This document shows positions 50,735 through 64,000 of a stretch of DNA of 64,000 nucleotides, piece by piece. Source of the DNA: Mesostigma viride (lineage: Eukaryota; Streptophyta; Mesostigmatophyceae; Mesostigmatales; Mesostigmataceae). Below the pieces are notes generated by a model. The model worked only from the letters and a program-made list of their open reading frames with translations. It was not told the DNA's origin and ran no database searches. A program made the translations under genes and the position numbers. The stretch spans positions 1,056,114 through 1,120,113 of the forward strand of contig RPFO01000076.1 of NCBI GenBank assembly GCA_009746045.1, in the 5' to 3' direction. Within the stretch, counting starts at the first letter, position 1; each line of letters begins with the position of its first letter.

Positions 50735-53700
50735 TCTGGCCCTCCCCCCTTGGAGGCCATGAGCCCACGAAGCAAAGTGTATTGCAGCTCAGCCTTCTCC
50801 TCCAGCTTGGTGAGAGCATCTGCAGGGTTGTCCACGCCAGCCACATGTTCAATGTTAGCTAAGCAAGACATTTCCTTGAGCAACAAATAATCAAGGTCCC
50901 TGCTCCTGGCCAGCTGCCTGTGCACAAACTGCACCATGCCCATGCTGTCAGTTCTTACCAGTGTGTGCATCTGCAACCGACAGGAAGCCACTTGACATAG
51001 CTGGTAAAATAGCTCCCTCAAGTAAAGAGCAGTATGGAGCCCTTCACAGATTGCCCTGCACTCAGCAATGTCACTGCTGGGAGTTACCCTGTTTTGCAAC
51101 CGACTGTACCAGCAGACCAGAGAGGACTGTTCTTGCACCAGGGATATTTTAATGCTGCTGCACGGCCCCTGACCTCTGTGACCTTCCTACTATCCATAGA
51201 ACTGTCCACATAGAGCATCATGTCAAAAGGTCTGTACAAATCCAAAGGACCCAGCATGAGAGGGGGAGACATGCGAACAGCCTCTACCACTCTCTCAGCA
51301 CCCACCTCAACCAGTTGGGAATCGGTCAACCGACTCAGTACCAACAGGTCAGGAGCACAAATGCTGGCCAGCCATGCCAACATACCTCGTATTGTTGCAC
51401 ATCTGGCCTGAGTGATGGGCTCCTGCAAGGCATCTATGATCTGCTGAGGATAATCCTTACCACCCTCCAGCTTGATGGACCATGTACCCTGCTGATGGAC
51501 TAAGGTCGCCTGCATTCCACAAAACACCATGGGCTCATTCTCAACCATGTACTGGATCTTACCCAGTTCAAACCGTTTCTGGATCCTGGCCAGAGTCAAC
51601 TCTTGCCAAGTGGGATGGCCCAGGAGATGCAGATCATCACCGTGCAGGGAGGCAAACGCTGGCAACCCCTCATAGCTACCCTGAAACAGACAAGGATCAA
51701 CTGGAGAGACTGAGAGACCACAGACAGACCTGAGGTACTTCTCCAAGCTCTTCCTCCAGATGATGGGACTCGATCTAAGGCCTTCCACGCCTTTGAGAAT
51801 CCTCAAATACCTCGTCTTCAGCTCTGCCCTCCACACTGCAGGCCCCTTAACAAAGAAAGGGGGTATTGTGCGCCAAGTATCTTGTGCTTCCTGCTGATCA
51901 CCCTTAAGAAAAGCCCTCTTGAAATCTACCAATACAGAGCTATAGGGTATCCCCTTGTTCAGAAAAGACAAGTAAATGCACAACAAAATCCTCCATGTAT
52001 CATGCAGCATCCCTGGTGTGTAAAGCTCCTCATCTGCTAACTGTCCAGTGCCATGGTACTCAGTCACAACTGGTCTAACATGTGGCACCTGCACGCCATC
52101 TACCTCCTTGAGCTTGAGGACAAACATCAACCTGAGCAGCTGGTGATCCTCAGGGAGGACATCCACAGGCTCTGCACAGTTGGCAACTATCCACTCATGC
52201 CCAGAAGCAACAAAGCCAAGAGTCCATGCCTTAGCCATCTTGGGGCTTTGCATCATCTCCACTACTAAGCTTGCGCCAAGGTACAGGACTCGTTCCTGGG
52301 ATCTGGTACCTCTGCACACCCAACTCACGTGGGTCAAACGTAGTAGGGAGGATCAGCAGGTCCCCAGCAATGGGCTCCTTTGTATCAGGACCCTCTGCCT
52401 CTAGACCCCTCACAGCCCTTACAGCCACACTAAGACCCTGGGAGTAGCGATATCTCTGCAAGGGAAGGCGGCCCTGCCCTTCTAATGCTAGCTCCTCAGA
52501 GGATATCCTCACCCCTGGTAAGCACAAGAAGTTCTGACCTAGAATGGCAGGCCCCTGATACCCTTCAACCACACTGAACGTGGTGGGCACCCCCAGGATA
52601 GGCACACTCACTTCTCCCAAGATCTTCATGGACACATTCCCAGAGAAATCAGACACAGCTAGGCAGCTAGGGGATGACCACTGCAAGCCTGCAGCATCCT
52701 CTACCCTTAGAATGGACACCTGTGAGTTGGTATCCACCTCTAGTGCTGGTGCCCCACATGACCCCCATCCCGTGAGCTTAGATACCTTGGGATCACGCTT
52801 GCTGTTCTGCAGAGCTCGAATGATGTTCGCCATAAGCAGCCCCCTGGACTGTGGTGCAGCCCTGGCCACCTCTGGCCTTGTGACAGACGTCTCAGCAGAC
52901 TCCTGCTCACCCTCATCCACCCAGGACAGACCATAGTCCAAGCATGGTGGGTTAGCATCTGCTGCCTGGCTCTCCTCCTGCTCATCTCCCTCCAAGGGAG
53001 GATCAGGGCCGTCTTCAGGCCAGATTGCAGTTGGCCTTCTCTCCTTGACGTGAGCCCAGGATAGCCTGTACACGTGCTTGGGATTACTCTCCAAAGCCAC
53101 CAGACAAGAATGGTTAGCTTCTTCAACATGGGTTACCTGCCCATCTTGCCACTTGCCACGCTTGCCTGGTAATGACGGTTCCTTCCACATCCTGACCCTC
53201 AGTCCCACCTGGGGCCTCAGCATTTTCCAACCCTTGTCCTTACGCCTCAACCTGGAGAACACCCTGTCTGCCTTCTTCAGGCAGGCTGCCACCACATCCT
53301 GTGATAGCATACCAAACTGCAATGCCAGGGGAGAGACTGCCACACCATCATAGTAATAGGTTACCCTGTGGTTAAGCTGAGCACTCCTCAATCCCCTTAC
53401 ACCAAGCTGCTCACTCTAGAGCTGATGCCACAACAGGCACACTCCTAGCTGCTAGCACCACTGTTTTTACTTCACGTATAGATCTCTCTACAGCTCCCTG
53501 CTGCCCATGGCACTCCCTAGGGACCACTACCAACTTACAAGGAAGCTGGTCAGCCAGCTTGATCAAGCAGTCAAACTGCAAGTCAGCTTGCACCTTGGTG
53601 TACACCCCAAAGCCTGGCAACAAAGACTGGAGACCCATCAACAGCTGATGCTCCTGCATTCCAGGAAGAATGGTCAGCAACCTATATCTGCTAAACCTAT

Positions 53701-54334
53701 CCACCCCCACCAACAGATACATGCCCCTGATGTGTCGGATGTCCACCTGGATATCCCCCCGCTCTCTAGCAGGTTCTCTGGCATGGGACTGTGGGAGGCG
53801 AACAGCATTCTCCTGACAGACACAATTCTGAGCAGCTGCACTGCAGGCCTCTAGCAAAGGCTCTTTGCCAATCTTCCAAGCAAACATCTCTGCCTGCTTA
53901 GAGTGGCCAAAGATATGGTGTAGAGTGTTTCCAGCCTGAGCATAGCTCAACCCCCTGTCAGCCTGGCTGCACAGAGAGGAACGTGACAAAGACTGTGTGC
54001 TTGGGATAGCACGACCCACCTGCTGTTCTCTTGCTCCAGGGACCTCCTCCAAGGAAGCTCGGCTCCCAGAGCCAGCCCCGGTTCCCACAGAAGCTGCAGG
54101 TCCTTCCAGTCTGGCGGCTTGACTCCCAGAGTCAACCCCAACAACTGGAGACCCTGCACCTGCCACAGGCACAGGGAATTCCACTGCTGCAGCAGCGTTA
54201 TTGCAATCATTGAGTGGAAGCACCTCATCATTCCCAACCCCTTGCTGCTGCACAAGAGGGACACCCCCATTATTTTGTACAACTGTTCGTCCCACTAGGG
54301 GTGATTGACTATTTACAGGGGACAACACCTCGAG
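50735..54334 (-). pseudogene. pol: copia copy 2 Pol (integrase, protease-like, RT, RNase H)
   Basis: Directly after the in-frame UGA of gag. Integrase at 53411-54328 with an intact LHHIFGH zinc region and DDE residues. A GAG-to-TGA-type change near 53410 interrupts it. The protease-like domain (VDTNSQVSIL, AILGQNFL) and RT start are at 52231-53391. RT continues at 51084-52337 with VDFKRAFLKGD and the catalytic LHGDDLHLLG (GDD in place of the usual VDD). RNase H has MLYVDSSMDSRK, then after a shift near 51130 SSDIAECRAICEG, VRTDSMGMVQF and DNPADALTK. The last codon before TAG is split by the gypsy insertion. Confidence 0.85.
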
Positions 54335-54337
54335 TCA
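54335..54337 (-). promoter_or_regulatory. In-frame UGA between copia gag and pol
   Basis: CCA TGA CTC GAG here and CCA TGA CTT GAG at 29989-30000 in copy 1. The pol frame continues in register, as expected for stop-codon readthrough. Confidence 0.6.
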
Positions 54338-55419
54338 TGGCTTACCCACCTGGCCAGAGCCTGCTCCAGCAGACTTGGCCTGGTCTGGGCAGTCACGTCG
54401 CCAATGACCCGTCCTGCCACATCCAAAGCACTTGTCATCCTTCCCAGCAGCAGCCTTCTTCAGGCCACCCTGGTTCTGGCTGCTCTGACTGGCCTGGGTG
54501 CCCTGGCCCTGGCTCTTGCCTTGCCCTTGGCCACCCTTGTTCTGCTGACCACCCTGGTGACCACCAGCCTGCTGCTGACCCTTGCCTTTGGATCCCTGCT
54601 GCGGGCCCTTGCCACCCTGGTTACCATTCTGCCTGCGCCTGTTAGCCCTCTGACGCCTACTAGGTCTGGGATCTCCCTGAGCACCCTGCCCAGGGGCGTC
54701 ACCATGGACCTGATGAGCGGAGGCTGAAGGGGCACCAGTCACCTGGATTGCCTTGCAAGCAGCATTGTCAGATGGACGGATATTGAAAATAACCTTTTGC
54801 AAGGCTGTCCACGTCCCATCTGTCTGATCAGCAAACATCCTAGCTGCATTTCTCCCATCCACACTCAGCCCCATGCGATCCAGGAAGTAATCTGCCACTG
54901 CTCTATCAGTCAGATTGAAGCCATGCTTGGCCCCCTTCTCCCTGATGCGTGTGAGCCGCTGCAGCTCCTCAGCTACCGTGCCCTTGATCTCAAAGGTATC
55001 ATAGCTGAGCTTATAGTGATTAGTGAGGTTGAGTACCTAATCAGAGAACTCCTGACGTAGGCCCTCTAGGAACTGAGACCAAGTCAGCTTGTCCTTGACA
55101 GCTTGCCTAGCCTTGTCCCTCACACGCTCACTGGAATCCCTATTAGTCGTGGATGTGTGGAATACATACCTGCACAAGGTTGACAGTGGGATCTACAGAG
55201 CAAGAAACTAGCTCCATATCCTCCAACCACTTGTCTAGCTCTTCCTGTCCCACAGGAGGCTTGAGAGGCTTCTGGCCATTCATCACAGCCACAGCACTCA
55301 TATGAGGTCTAGTCCCAGGCAAAGCACGAGGGTCACTGCCAATGACAGCAGCTCCTACTGGTGCTAAAGGCCCAGGAACACTAGCTGCAGGAACACCAGA
55401 CGCAGGCACACATGGTCTC
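54335..55419 (-). pseudogene. gag: copia copy 2 Gag (5' truncated)
   Basis: The same Gag as copy 1, including the zinc knuckle CFGCGRTGHWRRDC, ending at TGA 54335-54337. A TATG insertion near 55165 and an early stop (TAG near 55040) break it. The N-terminal part is lost at the 55419 junction. Confidence 0.8.
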
Positions 55420-58400
55420 AGCGCCGCCGGTCTCCGTTGACCGGTGCACCCTCAGGCCCACATATGAAGATAGGGGCCCGTGAGGGTACGAGCGCCCAGG
55501 GCATTAGCCGGCATAAGATTGGTTACATCAAGCTTGCCAGTCGGGCACCGGATTCCTCTGCGGGGGACGGACACCCTCCCAAAGCCTGGGGATGACGCCC
55601 GTGTGGCGTGAAAGAAAGACCGAACGAAACTGGCTGTGAGGGACGCAGCGAGACGGCCCGAGGAGGGGGCGACGGCGAGTGCACAGCACGAAGGGCTGAA
55701 GTTACTCGCGCCGCAGGGCGCGGGGTTACGTTCGGCCGCAGCACGGAGGCAACCGTGAGGAGTGGCGGAGCCACAGCAACCGAAGGGGTAGGGGGCGCCG
55801 GCGAAACCACATGGCCCGAAGCAACCAAAGGGGGTAGGGGCGCGGACACCACAGACACCCCCACCTGGCGTGCCGGGAGTCTGCGCTTGGGCCGCCAGGA
55901 AGACCCGACGCCGTTGTCAGGGACTGGATTCACTAGCCTGCATAGCCAGGAGACGATCGCCGGACAGAGGATCAGGCAAACCGAAGGCGGTAGGCTCTAC
56001 TGCAACATCCCGGGTCGCACCGATGGGGACGACGGACCGGAAGGGAGGAACAGACGCGAGGAGGCGACGCAAGCAGCGTCGAGAGCAGAATAATCTGGCG
56101 TGTAAATGTACCTCGGCTGGGCGCCCGAAGGGGCAGGACCACTAACCGCCTAGTTCCGCCGAACTGATCAGCTATCTCCAATGAATTCTACGGCCCGCTT
56201 AACAAGCTCACAGGGGTTCTCATCTACTCAGCGAGTCACCCTCAGCGGAAGCCAAGGGAACACTCCCGTAGGCGGTACGGCCCTACAGGGGTAGAGAGGT
56301 AGGAGAACACACGGCAAGCACCGGAGAACCGCATCTATCTGTCCCAGGCGGGGACAGCTGGAACCAACACCCAACAAAACAGTGTCCGGCATCGTACGCC
56401 CGTGCAGGACAAGCTTGTGCGGCTCCATCAGGGAAGACCATTACCACGTGACCCCGAAAGAGGGCCGCCCATGAGCTAAGGCCCGCATGTTGGGCCTGAA
56501 GGGCCGGCTGCGGCAACGCCACCGGTAACTTGAATCGCGATACCCACGGCCCGGAAGGGCCTCGAAATACAGCTCAGGGTCCCGGTAGGCGGGGACGCAG
56601 CGGAACTCTCAAGCCGGAGGTGGAGGCTCTGACCATGAGCGGCTGCGGAGGGGGGGGACAACCAACACCCGTCGACAGCAGTCGCATAACTATAAGAGGG
56701 AGACAGGTCTACTGCTAAAGCTTGTGCAGGGTTTTTATATTCCTGCAGCAAGCGACGACCACCCGTCTAGGCTCGCTTTCCGTATTACCAGACGCTTATC
56801 AGGTATTCACTGCCGAGGCTTACATTCCACTTCACTTTGTTACTGACGCTGGAGGTTTACCGCGGCCCTTTTTGAACATCTCTATGGGCCCACGATGCTC
56901 TACTTCGTCTTCGTACTCCCCAGTTGCAGGGTTATGCTCTGTAAAGGGGCAGGCGCCTAGCTCTCTACCAGGACGAAACGTTACTGGAGGGGTGGGTACA
57001 GTGTGAGCGTAGGCTCCTATGGAAGGTGTTTGAATGTGTCTGCCAAGAGGTAGGGGATATCGACTTTATATAGAAGAAATTTCCTACTCTAGGACCAAAA
57101 ACATGAAGGCGTCCTAAGAAGGGCGGGCCTAAGTGACCTTAAAGTTCTGCTTCAAATCTTATGAGCAAAACGCGCACAACACGGGGGGCCTTCTTTACTA
57201 ATACTAGATCTCCTTATTTCTATCTCAGGTTGCTCTTCTTATCTAAGGAGGCACGCAACCTAGCAAGGTACTTAGAGCTGAGCTTTTTGGTACCCTGGCG
57301 GGGATTGGTCCCGCCCGGGGTGGGTTTTTTCATTGAGCAGTTTCATTCTATCTGAGTAAGGACTGCTACACCTTCTACCGTCATTCGGGACACATCATCC
57401 TTTGATTCCCGCCTAGAGGGACTAGCTAAAGAGATGGTAGGAGTAAAGGCTGTCTACCAGTATCTAAGAAGGGAAGGGCGTATATCCATGCGCAGCTTGG
57501 GACAATTGTTGGAGGGAGAAACTCTACCAAACGATAAATATAATCCTCCCAATCACTACCCGAGCCATTTAACATAGTGTCGTAAAGCGCTCTCTACTGA
57601 CCCTATTAAGACGCTCCACTAAATGAGAGGAGGCAGGAGTGATAGGCAGTACCGTAGGTGGCAACTCTAGGTACCGATGGCAGCGAAAAAGACTGCTGCC
57701 AAAAAATCTGAGTAAATAACTTATCCTTATCACTAATTAAACTGCCTACCAAACATAGATATCGTGTATACATTATTGAGGTATAGGCAGTGGCCGCAAT
57801 CACGTGCTGGTGAGTTCTAAAGGACACGCACAACAGATGGCACAATACGAGTAAAACGATCTATGACACACAAGTGAATTTGGGCATTGGCCTACTATCA
57901 TCTCTTTCTAAAAGGTCCTACAAAAATCCATCATGTAGAAAATCCACGGCATAGATGGGTGTCAACGGCTCCCTAGTTTCTGCTATCTGTCCTACGTTTA
58001 TTGGTTTTCAGTCGTCGCTGCAAGATTGACCAAGTCTAAACTTACTCATCTACATCCTTATTAAGGGAAGGCCAGTAATAAGACGCGGCTACTAAGTCCC
58101 GTACGGCCGTTTACCACGCCTGATGAGCAGCCTAAGTCATGCCAACTCAAAGAGCAATGGAGGAGCGACAGATAGGAGGGACATAACAGGGCGCCATTGA
58201 GGGGGAGAATCTGCTTACCTGCACTATATAAAACCCACCTACAAATTTACAAGGATGCTTGCCCCACCCCTAATTGTTGGGGATGTGCAGCAAGGATGGC
58301 AGCTAATGCTTTCCGGGCTCAGTGGCCGTAAAGAGTCTACTAATAAGGCGTTCAAGATCAAGAGGTAGGCATCGCTACAGAGATGGTATCCAGAACAGGT

Positions 58401-61400
58401 CTAAAGAGATCTCCTACCGCCTTGCCAAAGAGAAGGGGAGTCCTAAAGGGACTACGTTTTCATAAGACTTTCCTGACCAGTCGCTATATGGGCTAACGGT
58501 ATAGAAATTTTAGTTTTTCCCCTCCCCCCCACCGAGGCACGGAAGGCCTCAGCACGGAGAGAGAGAGTCCTACGTGAGAAAGGAGTCAGGCATGCGAACA
58601 GCTGTAGAAGAGGGTAGGCATAGGATTCAGGTCATCAGGTAGTTCACCATAAGGGGTTACACCATAGTAGTAGAACTAGAGTAGTATTGAAAATCCAAGG
58701 TCCGAAAAAGGATAGTCGCACGGACGAGAGAGTGCATCTGGTACATATGTTATACTACACCCTGTGAATACTGAAGTTTAAAAGGGGAAAGAACGTGCTA
58801 AAAATTCCATCCAGCGCGCTTCGCGACGGAGGGATAGATGTTGGGTGGGAGAGAAGATGGGTAAGGGACGTGATCCGTTTGGATAACTAATCTGATAGGA
58901 TCTAGTTCACAGGTTCATTCAGCAGACATCAAATTGGCACCTTTTAAGAAATGCTGCGCACGCGTGGGCAACAAATAACACCACAGAAGATCCTGCTGGT
59001 GTACGGGATAGTTACGCTCCGCAGGGAGCATATGTCCTAGAGAGTAATACTCAATTGTTGAAGCCCTGACCCTAGATCCTGGAGAAGGACGCCAGCCTAT
59101 AAGCTACCTTACTAGCATCTTGTAAGCCCACACAAAGGCGTGTGTAGTAGTATCCGTAGGGGATGAGGTACAGGAGGGGAAAGGAGTGGGATTTTAGGCA
59201 CTGAAAAGCCGACTTGACATTCATACCCAAACAAAGGGATATCCTTCTTTAATAAGAGTGATTAAAGTAGGGGCGCTATAGTTGCGAAAGCCGGGATAAA
59301 ACGCCTATAGTTAAGAAGCAATTCTAGAAAACTAACGTGACACCTTTAACGTGATAGGCGGGATAAGGCCAGTTACCTGAATTGACTGTAGTTTTGATCC
59401 GGGTCGGTACAACCGGCCGGCATCTGACAGAACGTGCCCTAAAAATGGGACACTCCTACCGAACGAACTTTAGCACGGCGTGCGCCCACAGAAGAATTTT
59501 CAAACGCCATTTATTTCTAAATACTTTTTTTAAATCAGCGGTAGGTGCGTTTCAAAATCAGGAGAGTAAATAAGAATAATCAGTACTCTTTAGGTACGCT
59601 TGAGCACAGAACGGTTCCATGCTCAGATAAAGAAACACGAGGAGAAGGAAGGACCTTATAGAATCATGAGGACACACTGAGGAGGGTGAGAATTTCCCCA
59701 TAACAGGTGCTAAAGACTTCATTTCGAGTTAAGAACATTTGAAAAGAGGCAGGCCGAGTTACGAGAGGGGCGGTCCCATAGCCGCTACTCTAAACTTGAA
59801 TGACCAATAAGGCGGTAGCGAGAAGGCAGGTTTTATGGCAATCCTCAGGAGCTATCCGAAAGCTCCAAGAAACCATCCGCACAAATCCAGTACTGTGAAA
59901 CAAGTGGAACCTTTAACCTTATGTAAATATATTCATCAATACGAGCGGAGAGGTGTATTTAGACTTCACAGTAATATCATTCAACTTCCATAACAGTAAC
60001 TGAGGCAAGAAACTTGCCATTTGGCATTAGGAACTAGAAAGCGACACCAGCCCTGAGTAGGGAGTTACTAGCTCTATGTAATCCTGCTTCTAATAATGAC
60101 ACTAAAAGTCTGTTTTAGTTCCTTTAACTCGGTAGGGCCCATTCTATACATCGGAGAGTGCGTAGGAAACGCACCGTCTTTGATACTACACGTGTTAAAA
60201 CAGACGAGGAGGAGATAAGAAGGAGTCTTTTCATTCAAAAACTTTTTTGAGGAATCTATCACAGCCATGCATCTTACTATTTCATTTCAGTAAATCCACT
60301 CCTATTGTATCCCCACTGTGTTTTATATCTATATCCACCACTATGTTAGTGATAGGTTATGCCCTGTACACTTCTAACTGAAGGAACATACATAATAAAT
60401 ATCCATTTTCTTTTAATTCAAACGCAACCATCATTGCGACCATCAATACTCAGATATAGGTCTTACAGGAGGATCTACAGGTGTTAGGAGGAGTAATACG
60501 ACCAAGGATAAATTTTCCACTCTATACTGACGTTCAGGTTACCCAGTAAGAACTATCTGGAAAACCAAATGACCATGTATCATAATTAATAGTAATCTTA
60601 TTATGCCTGGTGCCAAATCTTAATCGCTAGTAATACAATCAGCGGGTAGTTGATGGGGGCTATAGCCGCAGGTTTGGACAGTACGTCCTGTATGACGGGA
60701 GGAAGGGAACAGCGAGCGTACCCGGGGGAGATGGACTGGTGCGGCCATCAGCATAAGAACAGTGACAGGTTTGGTGTGGAGGGTAGGACTAGTCCTAAAC
60801 GCCTAACTAGGCATCGCTCACGAAGGAAGCTAGCCGCCCACCGCTACTACCAACACAGAACATTCAAGAGTTCATCAGCAGTGCAGAAGGGTCTACACGT
60901 GTGAGGGACCGTTTAAACCACATCAAGAACATATGAGACCGCACACGTATGTGCGTAGGGAAGATTCAGCTTGCCTACAGAGCGTATAAAAACAGGCAGG
61001 CAAAAATTGTTTTCTGGAGGGTACTATCTAAGGACCTGTCCAGGTTAACCCCGTGCTGACAGGCCTACTGTTCCCCCTCCCCCCCCAAATCATGGGAACT
61101 AACCCGAAGAAGACCACTGCGAAAAAGCCACTGCTGGAGGGTCACGAGGAGCGAAGAGGGTGCGGGAGCCTGATTATCATAGGGAACCCTAAGGATTCCC
61201 TGTCTGCACAGCATCAGCCTACTAGGGGTAGCTGAAGGAATGCGTCCTGAAGTGGGACGAATAGGAGCACGCTGAGGGGGTACGAGGAGGCTGCAGAGCG
61301 GTCGGATGAGGGGGAGCACCCGAAGGAACTTGGGGCACTTCACCGTTTAAGATGACCTACTTCCTTACAATAGATAGCAGTGATATGAGAGACATCAAGG

Positions 61401-64000
61401 GCGAGACGGTCAGTAACACAGATATTCTTATTGCGTTTCTACATAGGAGTTCTCCTCCTCATGGTAGCGGGTAAGGATTAATATTATTAATACGGGAAAC
61501 GCGGTAGGAAGAGAAGGGGTGGTGCAAGAACTCTGCTACACGCAAGAGATGGGCGCATCAAACTCTTCATATGAAGTCGCTAAAATGCATAAGTTACCCT
61601 GACACGCAAGGTAACGCAAAGGCCTAATCGATCTGGCCAATCGAATCAGGAGGGACTTAAATGGTTCCAAACGCCTTAAACAACTTCTTGCTACAGAGTT
61701 TAGGTGTAGGCCATGAGAGGCCAAAGACCACACTGAATGAGCCTTAGCAAGCTCAGGAGGTAATAGCGAGGTTGGTAAGATAGTGAGAACTAACACAGCA
61801 TCATGAGAGACGCCAGTCTATATGATTCTGCCACGACTACTGTGTTTCTGGGTAAGCAACATAATAAAGGTGAAAAAACTGTTGAGGGGTAGATTGACAT
61901 TCCAGCAATTGGGAAGGTTAGCAGGAGAAGAGGGAAGGCAGGAGGCTTAGGGGGATATAGAAGAGTCAAGTTTTCCACATAGGGCCAGCTATCTTCCACT
62001 GCCTAGTAATAAGCTGGGATAGAAGGAAGGAAAGAGAAAAGTCTTGGGTAGGGTCTGAAGGAGGCCACCGTTTCAGGCTGGTGGCAGCCATAAGAAAAGG
62101 GGACAGTATGATGCTCACGAAGAGAGGAGTAGCAAAATGATGCATAGATTTTCTATCATCTAGGGGCATGGTGCGTGAAATCACTGTTAACTTCAAATCA
62201 GCCAACACGGGTAGGGACCTGGCTGCCTCATAAGGCCGTCTCAGTAGCGACCAGGAAGCAGGTGGTAAAAAGGGAACTTGCACTAGGGCCCAGAAGGGCC
62301 GACAGGGGCAGAGGCGACGAACACCGTGTTACAGAGCGGCATGGAAAGGGCACAGGGTGGGAGGAGGCCTTAGAAGCATTGTTAGGTTGAGAGGAACCTG
62401 CTGGAGGGGTGAGCAAGTGCAGAAGGGGCAGGGCCACTGGTTCACAACGAAAAGAGGTTCCTCACTAAATCTGACTGGGAAATCCGTTAGTTCATAGTAG
62501 GTGGTAATTGAGGACACGGCGACCACCAGCAACAGGAGAAGGAGGCGTGAGGTACGGCAGAATACCGTTGAGGAGTTGAGAGGGTGTACCGTTTCCAAGG
62601 GAGGTCGGCACGTCGGTTACCACGATTGTTGTTATGTTGTATATATTATTATATTTAGTATTATCATAGTAGGAGTATTGGTAGGTATAGCGACACTGTT
62701 ACCACCCACTGATCCATTTAATTAAATAAATGATTAGAAATCTAACTGAAAGCAACAAAGTAATGGACAAGGTCTAATTTAAGGCAAAGGAAGGAAAAGA
62801 AAAACTTTTATGGGCTTAAGAAAGGAAAACTATTTAACTCAATCCTTTTTAAACAACAGTAATGGATTAGGAACCGAATTCTAAGGTGAGAAGGAAGATC
62901 TCAAGCCTAGAGTGAGGATGCAGGCCCTCTGGTGAGGGAGAAGAAGAGGGTAGCAAAGACTAGCGTCTCTACTGGAGGACGGACCATAGAGGAATAGGGC
63001 AGTACATGCAGACCTAAATCTGTTTGGCTTAATGAATGCTAATAAGGAACTGCGCTTGAGCTTCTGTCGAAGAGAACATAAATTTCTATACGCGGTGAAT
63101 TCGTTTGTATAGAATTTACACGTTCTGAACGATCTTCCATTAGCTGTCGGACCACGAAGAGGAAAATGGAGGACCGATTGGAAGCTAATCACTACGTAAT
63201 ATTTTAAGCTAGACTATTAATACTAGAAGAATGGGAAGGAGCAGTAAAAAGATCGCCGCGGCTCATAGGCTAACGCACTTGTTCTTTGATTATCGCGAAT
63301 TAGGAGTGGAAGGGGTAGGAGTCGACTTAGCATGGGTTGATCTGGATCACCAAATGGACGAGGGCGGAACATACGGTCAGCGCTCGTGTCCTAAAGTCAG
63401 CCGACCCAGGTGAATATATCTGGCGAGTGCGCCGTTCTAATGAGCAGCAACACAAAGAAAGGTGGATCCTACCGACGCTAATCGTCTCACTAACGACCGA
63501 AACGAAACCATCACCTATCTCGACAGTCACCTTATCTCCGACATCACCTATCTAGACAGTAAGCAACCGTAAGCAGGTGAAAACAAGGCGAAGACAGGCT
63601 AACTACGAAGGGTATTATCCCGCTGCGGGCATGTCTAGCATCTAGGTAGAGCGTGTTCCCGAAAGGGCAGATCTAACTTTTTTTTTCCCTAGCTTGGGGG
63701 AAGGAGAAGCGACACCACGCCCATTACCTATCAAAGACGCTGTCGGCTTCGTATTCTCTGGACTGCGTGAAGGGGTCTTGAAAAAGGCTATGTTGGCAAG
63801 ATCGTGGCGTCGTTGTACTCTACCTGAACTGAAGTTCGCTCCGGAACCATTGTACGCGCCGGGGACTACCCTCCGCCTCTACTTCTAATGGGCCTGATAC
63901 TACCTGAAATAGGTCAGGCCTCCTCTACTCAGAGACCTTTGGGCGGAAAGACGAACGTGACGGAGCTGTGATCTCAAATGCATTAACGTATGTGTTATAC
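55420..64000 (-). mobile_element. Second gypsy chromovirus copy, indel-ridden, incomplete
   Basis: Parallel to 42150-50310 of the intact element over its whole length, from inside extra ORF A to the start of the 5' LTR (63850 onward). All domains can be traced: ORF A to 56640, chromodomain/integrase 56720-58140, RNase H and RT 58620-60120, protease near 60560-60870, gag 61330-62720, hybrid-binding ORF 62860-63260. Small insertions and deletions occur every 10-20 bases and break every frame. Overall it is about 5% longer than its counterpart. There is no LTR at its 55420 edge. Confidence 0.85.
63850..64000 (-). repeat. Partial LTR of second gypsy copy
   Basis: Noisy match to 50162-50310 (GGGCCTGATACTACCT and following). 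The window ends inside it. Confidence 0.75.

Larger units (their letters stand above)
50735..55419 (-). mobile_element. Ty1/copia-like retrotransposon, copy 2 (minus strand)
   Basis: Nearly identical to copy 1 where they overlap, and it supplies the missing RT and RNase H. Its 3' end continues at 40051 and below, beyond the gypsy insertion. Its 5' end is cut at 55419, inside gag, where the sequence jumps into gypsy sequence without an LTR. Confidence 0.88.

Overview
The window looks like nuclear DNA of a unicellular alga with a repeat-rich genome, most likely a green (prasinophyte-type) alga. The reasons are candidate exon/intron structure, eukaryotic LTR, LINE and tyrosine-recombinase retroelements, TGTAA polyadenylation-type signals after the one clear host gene, very long microsatellites, and an intact bacterial-type sialic-acid gene fusion. 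The assignment is an inference. No rRNA, complete tRNA gene, CRISPR array or bacterial operon was seen.

Layout. 1-4.7 kb: pyrimidine-rich repeats, a 79-bp tandem repeat inside a probable intron, a terminal exon with a Cys cluster, a 1.7-kb piggyBac-like non-autonomous element (TTAA target) sitting on that exon's stop codon, a tRNA-box foldback element, and a small unknown gene. 4.75-7.2 kb: four 5'-truncated copies of one LINE stacked in each other's AT-rich tails. 7.2-10.4 kb: no recognised gene. 10.4-15.8 kb: a DIRS-order (PAT/Ngaro-like) tyrosine-recombinase retrotransposon with split direct repeats. 15.9-17.9 kb: microsatellites. 18-18.5 kb: a PIF/Harbinger fragment. 18.9-20.5 kb: the best host gene, a sialic-acid synthase fused to CMP-sialic-acid synthetase. 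20.5-26 kb: intergenic DNA, LINE debris and short tandem arrays.

26-32.7 kb: an unrecognised broken gene and a Ty1/copia element, each interrupted by one of two ~655-bp elements whose ends are palindromes, with 5-bp target duplications and an internal tRNA B-box. 32.8-34.2 kb: a CATC/CATGCATC array. 35.4-38.7 kb: a LINE endonuclease fragment and a 1-kb foldback, enclosed by a 72-bp inverted repeat. 38.75-39.18 kb: a third element of the palindromic-end type. 39.2-55.4 kb: a second copia copy (minus strand) split at its stop codon by a 10.7-kb Ty3/gypsy chromovirus with identical LTRs. The chromovirus carries an extra RNase H1-like hybrid-binding ORF upstream of gag and two overlapping ORFs downstream of pol. 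55.4-64 kb: a second copy of most of this chromovirus, so full of single-base indels that it looks like uncorrected long-read sequence.

The functional content is almost entirely mobile DNA. The sialic-acid fusion gene is the one intact, recognisable metabolic gene. The two copia copies complement each other: they share an in-frame UGA between gag and pol and a protease-like domain after the integrase, and they are broken at different places.
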